A stretch of 10,080 nucleotides of DNA from contig LVAZ01000225.1 of NCBI GenBank assembly GCA_001603055.1, forward strand, positions 1-10,080, read 5' to 3'. Numbering within the stretch: position 1 is the first letter of the stretch; the number at the start of each line of letters is the position of its first letter. This document shows, one piece after another, positions 6,699 to 10,080 of this stretch. The DNA is from Victivallales bacterium Lenti_02 (GTDB lineage: Bacteria > Verrucomicrobiota > Lentisphaeria > Oligosphaerales > Lenti-02). The position numbers and the translations under genes are program-made. Below the pieces are notes generated by a model. That model worked only from the letters and a program-made list of their open reading frames with translations. It was not told where the DNA came from and made no database searches.

Positions 6699-7099
6699 GC
6701 GCCACCATGGTGGACACGTGCGTGCTTCTGGACGTGGTAACAGAAGACCCGACATGGTTCGAATGGTCCGCAAACGTTCTCGAACGGGCAGCAGACGAGG
6801 GTCCCCTGATCATCAACCCCGTCATCTACTCGGAACTGTCCATCGGTTTCGACCGCATCGAGGACATCGAGGCCCTGCTTACACCAGACATCTTCCAGTA
6901 TCGCCCAATTCCACGTGAGGCGGCTTTCCTGGCGGGGCAGTGCTTTCTCAACTACCGGCGACGCGGCGGGGAGAAGAGCACGCCGTTGCCCGACTTCTTC
7001 ATCGGAGCCCATGCCAGCGTCGAGTCCATCAAGTTGGCCACTCGCGACACAAGACGGTTCCGTACGTACTTTCCGCGTCTCCGGCTCGTCAGCCCTTGA
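6695..7099 (+). CDS. vapC: PIN-domain toxin ribonuclease (VapC type)
   Basis: A 134-residue Mg2+-dependent endoribonuclease, the toxin of a type II module; VapC proteins usually cut tRNA or rRNA and arrest growth. The four acidic PIN residues are present: D7 (MVDTCVLLD), E47 (VIYSELSIGF), D100 (LPDFFIGAHA) and D118 (LATRDTRRF). The ending RTYFPRLRLVSP is typical of the VapC subgroup paired with AbrB-type antitoxins. Length is normal and no inactivating change is seen, so it looks functional. The start overlaps the antitoxin stop by ATGA, with GGGAG just upstream; a second ATG at residue 5 (MVDTC) is possible. Its GC is lower than that of the genes on either side, which fits mobility of such modules. 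The target RNA cannot be read from sequence. Confidence 0.94.
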   Translation: MSATMVDTCVLLDVVTEDPTWFEWSANVLERAADEGPLIINPVIYSELSIGFDRIEDIEALLTPDIFQYRPIPREAAFLAGQCFLNYRRRGGEKSTPLPDFFIGAHASVESIKLATRDTRRFRTYFPRLRLVSP

Positions 7100-7267
7100 C
7101 ACCACCCCTCGCTTTGGTGCCAAATGTTCTGGCATGCTGCCTTTCGCCGCGCGTCAAGGCGCGCCTGATCGGTAGATGAACCCCCTTGCATGGGCTATGG
7201 TATGGCTTCGCCACAGGGCGATGCGCCGCCGAGTCCCATTTCCCTTGCAGAAAGTCCGTAGCCAATC
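7100..7267. promoter_or_regulatory. Intergenic region and leader before purL
   Basis: This 168-bp gap must end vapBC transcription and start purL. Overlapping short inverted repeats follow the vapC stop: CACCA/TGGTG at 7100-7104 and 7115-7119, and TGCCA/TGGCA at 7118-7122 and 7130-7134. None has a T-run. Nearer purL, TCGCC (7208-7212) pairs with GGCGA (7217-7221) across the tetraloop ACAG, with two further pairs beyond a single mismatch (7205-7224). I see no clear promoter, no PurR box like the E. coli one, and no recognisable purine riboswitch core. Confidence 0.45.
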
Positions 7268-10080
7268 ATGAAACCCATCGTCCTGCGAGGCGTTTCCGCG
7301 CTGTCCGAGTTCCGTATCCAGGCCCTGCTCGAACGCGCCGCGCAACTGGCCCTGCCCCGCCCGCCCAAGCGGATCGAGGCCGGGTTCGTGTATTTCGCCG
7401 ACGCGGACGAACTGGCGGCGGACACCCTGGACAAGGCCCAGTCCCTGCTCGGTGCCTGGCCGGGGGAAATCCCGGACGGCGGCTTCTTCGTCACCCCCCG
7501 CAAGGGCACCATCTCGCCCTGGTCCTCGAAGGCCACCGACATTTTCCACAACTGCGGGCTGGCCGGGGTCCGGCGGGTCGAGCGCGGCATCCACTACCGT
7601 CTGTTCGACGCGGCGGACGCCCTCATCCCCCCCGCCGAGGCCAAGCCCCTCTTCGCCATCCTCCACGACCGCATGACCGAAGGGGTCTACACCGCGGTGG
7701 ACGATCTCTTCGCCCACCGCGCCCCCGCCCCCCATGTCGAGGTGGACATCCTCGGCGGCGGCCACGCCGCCCTCGAACGCGCCAATCTCGACATCGGCCT
7801 CGCCCTCAGCGACGACGAGATCGACTACCTCTACGACAGCTACGTCAAGATGGAGCGCAACCCCACCGACGTCGAGCTGGTCATGTTCGGGCAGGTCAAC
7901 TCCGAGCACTGCCGCCACAAAATCTTCAAGGCGGACTGGATTGTGGACGGCGAGGCCAAAAAACACAGCCTCTTCGGCATGATCCGCCACACCTACGAAT
8001 GCGCCCATCCCGGCGTGCTCAGCGCCTACAGCGACAACTCCGCCGTCATCGAGGGCTTCCCCGGCACCTGGTTCGAGCCCGCCACCGACGCCTCCCACGC
8101 CTACGGCTACACCAGCGACCAGATCGACATCATGATCAAGGTCGAGACCCACAACCATCCCACCGCCATCAGCCCCTTCCCCGGCGCGGCCACCGGCGTC
8201 GGCGGCGAAATCCGCGACGAGGGCGCCACCGGCATCGGCGGGCGCAGCAAGGCCGGCCTCTCCGGCTTCATGGTCTCGAACCTCCGCGTCCCCGGCTTCC
8301 CCATGCCCTGGGAGAAGGACCACGCCGAATTCCCCGGCCGCCTCGCCACCCCCCTCGAAATCATGCTCGAAGGCCCCATCGGCGGTGCCGGCTTCGGCAA
8401 CGAATTCGGCCGCCCCCAGCTCTGCGGCTTCTTCAAGACCTACGAGGACACCCACAACGGGCGTTTCCGGGGCTACCACAAGCCGATCATGCTGGCCGGC
8501 GGCCTAGGCAACATCAAACGCGGGCACGTCGCCAAGCGCCCCATCCCGAGCGGTGCCTTCGTCATCCAGCTCGGCGGCCCCGCCATGCGCATCGGCCTCG
8601 GCGGTGGCGCGGCCTCCTCGATGGACACCGGCAGCAACGCCGAGAACCTCGATTTCGACTCGGTCCAGCGCGGCAACGCCGAAATGCAGCGCCGCTGCCA
8701 GGAAGTCATCTCCGCCTGCATCGCCCTCGGCGACGAGAATCCCATCCTCAGCATCCACGACATCGGCGCGGGTGGCCTCTCCAACGGCTGCCCCGAGCTG
8801 GTCGAGGACGTGGGCGCCGTCTTCTGGCTGCGCAAGGTCCACAACGAGGAACCCTCCATGAGCCCCATGGAAATCTGGTGCTGCGAGGCCCAGGAACGCT
8901 ACGTCCTCGGCGTGGCGGCGGACAACCTCGACCGCCTGCTCGCCGTCTGCGCCCGCGAGCGCTGCCCCGCCGCCGTCATCGGCGAAACCACCGGCGACCA
9001 GCGCCTCGTCCTCCACGACGAGCATTTCGGCAACAACCCCATCGACATCGAGCTGCACACCCTCCTCGGCAAACCCCCGAAAATGCTCCGCGACGTCGCC
9101 CGCCGCCGGGAAGCCCACGCCCCGGTGGACACCGCCGGCATCGAGCTGGCCGAAGCGGCCAAGCGAGTCCTCCAAATCCCCGCTGTGGCCGACAAGACCT
9201 TCCTCATCACCATCGCCGACCGCTCCATCACCGCCATGGTCGCCCGCGACCAGATGGTCGGCCCCTACCAGACCCCCATCGCCGACTGCGCCGTCACCGC
9301 CGCCGGCTACCAGACCCGCACCGGCGAGGCCATGGCCGTCGGCGAACGCAGCAAGACCGCCCTGGTCGACGCCCCCGCCTCCGGCCGCATGGCCGTCGTC
9401 GAGGCCATCCTCAACCTGGCCGGCACCGACATCGGCCCCATCGCGAACATCAAGCTCTCCGCCAACTGGATGGCCGCCTGCAACGAGGAGGGCGAGGACG
9501 CCAATCTGTTCGACACCGTGGCCAGCGTGGGCCTCGACTTCTGCCCCCGCCTCGGCATCTGCATCCCGGTGGGCAAGGACTCCCTCTCGATGCGCTCGGT
9601 CTGGGCGGACAGCCAGGGGAAATCCCACCGCCAGGTGGCGCCCCTCAGCCTCTGCGTCACCGCCTTCGCCCCCGTCCGCGACGTCGCCAAAACCGTCACC
9701 GCCGACCTCAAGCGCGTGGCCGACTCGACCCTGCTGCTGATTGATCTCGGCGCGGGGCGGAACCGCCTCGGCGGCGCCTCCGCCCTCGCCCAGGCCTACA
9801 ACCAGGTCGGCGGCGACTGCCCCGACCTCGCCGACCCCGACCTCCTGCGCGCCCTCTTCGCCGCCCTCCAGGAAATGGTCGCCGGGCAGCTCCTTCTGGC
9901 CTACCACGACCGCTCCGACGGCGGGCTCTTCGCCACCCTCGCCGAGATGGCCTTCGGCGGCCGCACCGGCCTGCGCGTGGACCTCGGCGGCCAGGCCCCC
10001 CTCCCCGCGCTCTTCAACGAAGAGGCGGGCGTGGTCATCCAGGTGGCCGACGGGCAACTCGACGCGGTGAACGCCATCCT
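7268..10080 (+). CDS. purL: Phosphoribosylformylglycinamidine synthase, long single-chain type (3' end beyond window)
   Basis: Fourth step of de novo purine synthesis in the cytoplasm: FGAR + glutamine + ATP gives FGAM. The window holds 937 codons of a protein usually near 1290 residues. The N-terminal PurS-like domain (about 1-150) contains TISPWSSKATDIFHNCGL (81-98). The first PurM-like synthase half has NSEHCRHKIF (211-220) and MIKVETHNHPTAISPFPGAA (289-308), followed by GGEIRDEGATG and later GGPAMRIGLGGGAASSM. The second half has DRSITAMVARDQMVGP, CIPVGKDSLSM and AYHDRSDGGLFATLAEMAF. The glutaminase domain with its catalytic Cys must lie to the right. The resemblance to E. coli PurL, as I remember it, is close throughout. 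The start ATG is the first possible one, since a TAG lies in frame two codons upstream (7259-7261). The Shine-Dalgarno sequence is weak. No frameshift or lost motif is seen. Confidence 0.97.
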   Translation, partial: MKPIVLRGVSALSEFRIQALLERAAQLALPRPPKRIEAGFVYFADADELAADTLDKAQSLLGAWPGEIPDGGFFVTPRKGTISPWSSKATDIFHNCGLAGVRRVERGIHYRLFDAADALIPPAEAKPLFAILHDRMTEGVYTAVDDLFAHRAPAPHVEVDILGGGHAALERANLDIGLALSDDEIDYLYDSYVKMERNPTDVELVMFGQVNSEHCRHKIFKADWIVDGEAKKHSLFGMIRHTYECAHPGVLSAYSDNSAVIEGFPGTWFEPATDASHAYGYTSDQIDIMIKVETHNHPTAISPFPGAATGVGGEIRDEGATGIGGRSKAGLSGFMVSNLRVPGFPMPWEKDHAEFPGRLATPLEIMLEGPIGGAGFGNEFGRPQLCGFFKTYEDTHNGRFRGYHKPIMLAGGLGNIKRGHVAKRPIPSGAFVIQLGGPAMRIGLGGGAASSMDTGSNAENLDFDSVQRGNAEMQRRCQEVISACIALGDENPILSIHDIGAGGLSNGCPELVEDVGAVFWLRKVHNEEPSMSPMEIWCCEAQERYVLGVAADNLDRLLAVCARERCPAAVIGETTGDQRLVLHDEHFGNNPIDIELHTLLGKPPKMLRDVARRREAHAPVDTAGIELAEAAKRVLQIPAVADKTFLITIADRSITAMVARDQMVGPYQTPIADCAVTAAGYQTRTGEAMAVGERSKTALVDAPASGRMAVVEAILNLAGTDIGPIANIKLSANWMAACNEEGEDANLFDTVASVGLDFCPRLGICIPVGKDSLSMRSVWADSQGKSHRQVAPLSLCVTAFAPVRDVAKTVTADLKRVADSTLLLIDLGAGRNRLGGASALAQAYNQVGGDCPDLADPDLLRALFAALQEMVAGQLLLAYHDRSDGGLFATLAEMAFGGRTGLRVDLGGQAPLPALFNEEAGVVIQVADGQLDAVNAI

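Noticed and set aside
7113..7124. Operator-like TTTGGTGCCAAA after vapC
   Set aside because: Single short copy, not placed over a visible promoter; treated as chance.
7186..9744. Open frame of 852 codons on the plus strand overlapping purL
   Set aside because: Repetitive Arg/His/Pro composition and no domain; purL in the neighbouring frame is unmistakable.
7154..10057. Two long minus-strand frames (7154-8479 and 8504-10057) antisense to purL
   Set aside because: Gly/Val/Asp/Ala-rich shadow translations with no recognisable motif.
1..10080. CRISPR array, tRNA/rRNA genes, transposase, phage genes
   Set aside because: No regularly spaced repeats, cloverleaf or rRNA cores, or transposase, integrase or phage structural motifs were seen on either strand.

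Overview
The window is high-GC bacterial DNA, packed with genes whose third codon positions are strongly G/C. It holds six genes I can support. Two of them run off the edges: a flippase on the left and purL on the right. The phylum cannot be fixed from the sequence. PurL is the long single-chain type found in Gammaproteobacteria, some Betaproteobacteria and Bacteroides-like lineages. A large secreted polysaccharide lyase next to a glycosyltransferase and flippase is common in glycan-processing environmental bacteria. No rRNA, tRNA, IS element or CRISPR array is visible.

Bases 1-2920 (minus strand): a GT4 glycosyltransferase (1754-2920) is followed after 86 bp by a MurJ/MVF-family multispanning flippase (1667 down to the left edge, incomplete). 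The two read as one transcription unit for making and exporting a lipid-linked cell-surface glycan. The flippase is divergent. From memory of the E. coli protein it lacks several of the arginines important there, and it has an extra soluble segment after its thirteenth membrane helix.

Bases 2921-5945: a shared 184-bp intergenic region separates this unit from a divergent plus-strand gene for a secreted 946-residue heparinase II/III-family polysaccharide lyase. Glycan synthesis/export and glycan cleavage therefore sit back to back.

Bases 5946-7267: an accessory interval of visibly lower GC. It begins with about 520 bp without a firm gene. This stretch carries an orphan minus-strand reading frame, two small hairpins and a 9-bp repeat pair 400 bp apart. 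A VapBC toxin-antitoxin operon follows (6465-7099; AbrB-fold antitoxin and PIN-domain ribonuclease, ATGA overlap). It has its own promoter (TTGACA-16-TAATAT) and near-identical direct repeats over the -10, which are a likely antitoxin operator.

Bases 7268-10080: the first 937 codons of purL (phosphoribosylformylglycinamidine synthase, de novo purine synthesis). The C-terminal glutaminase lies beyond the edge. This is a housekeeping gene. The VapBC islet has apparently settled between it and the polysaccharide locus.
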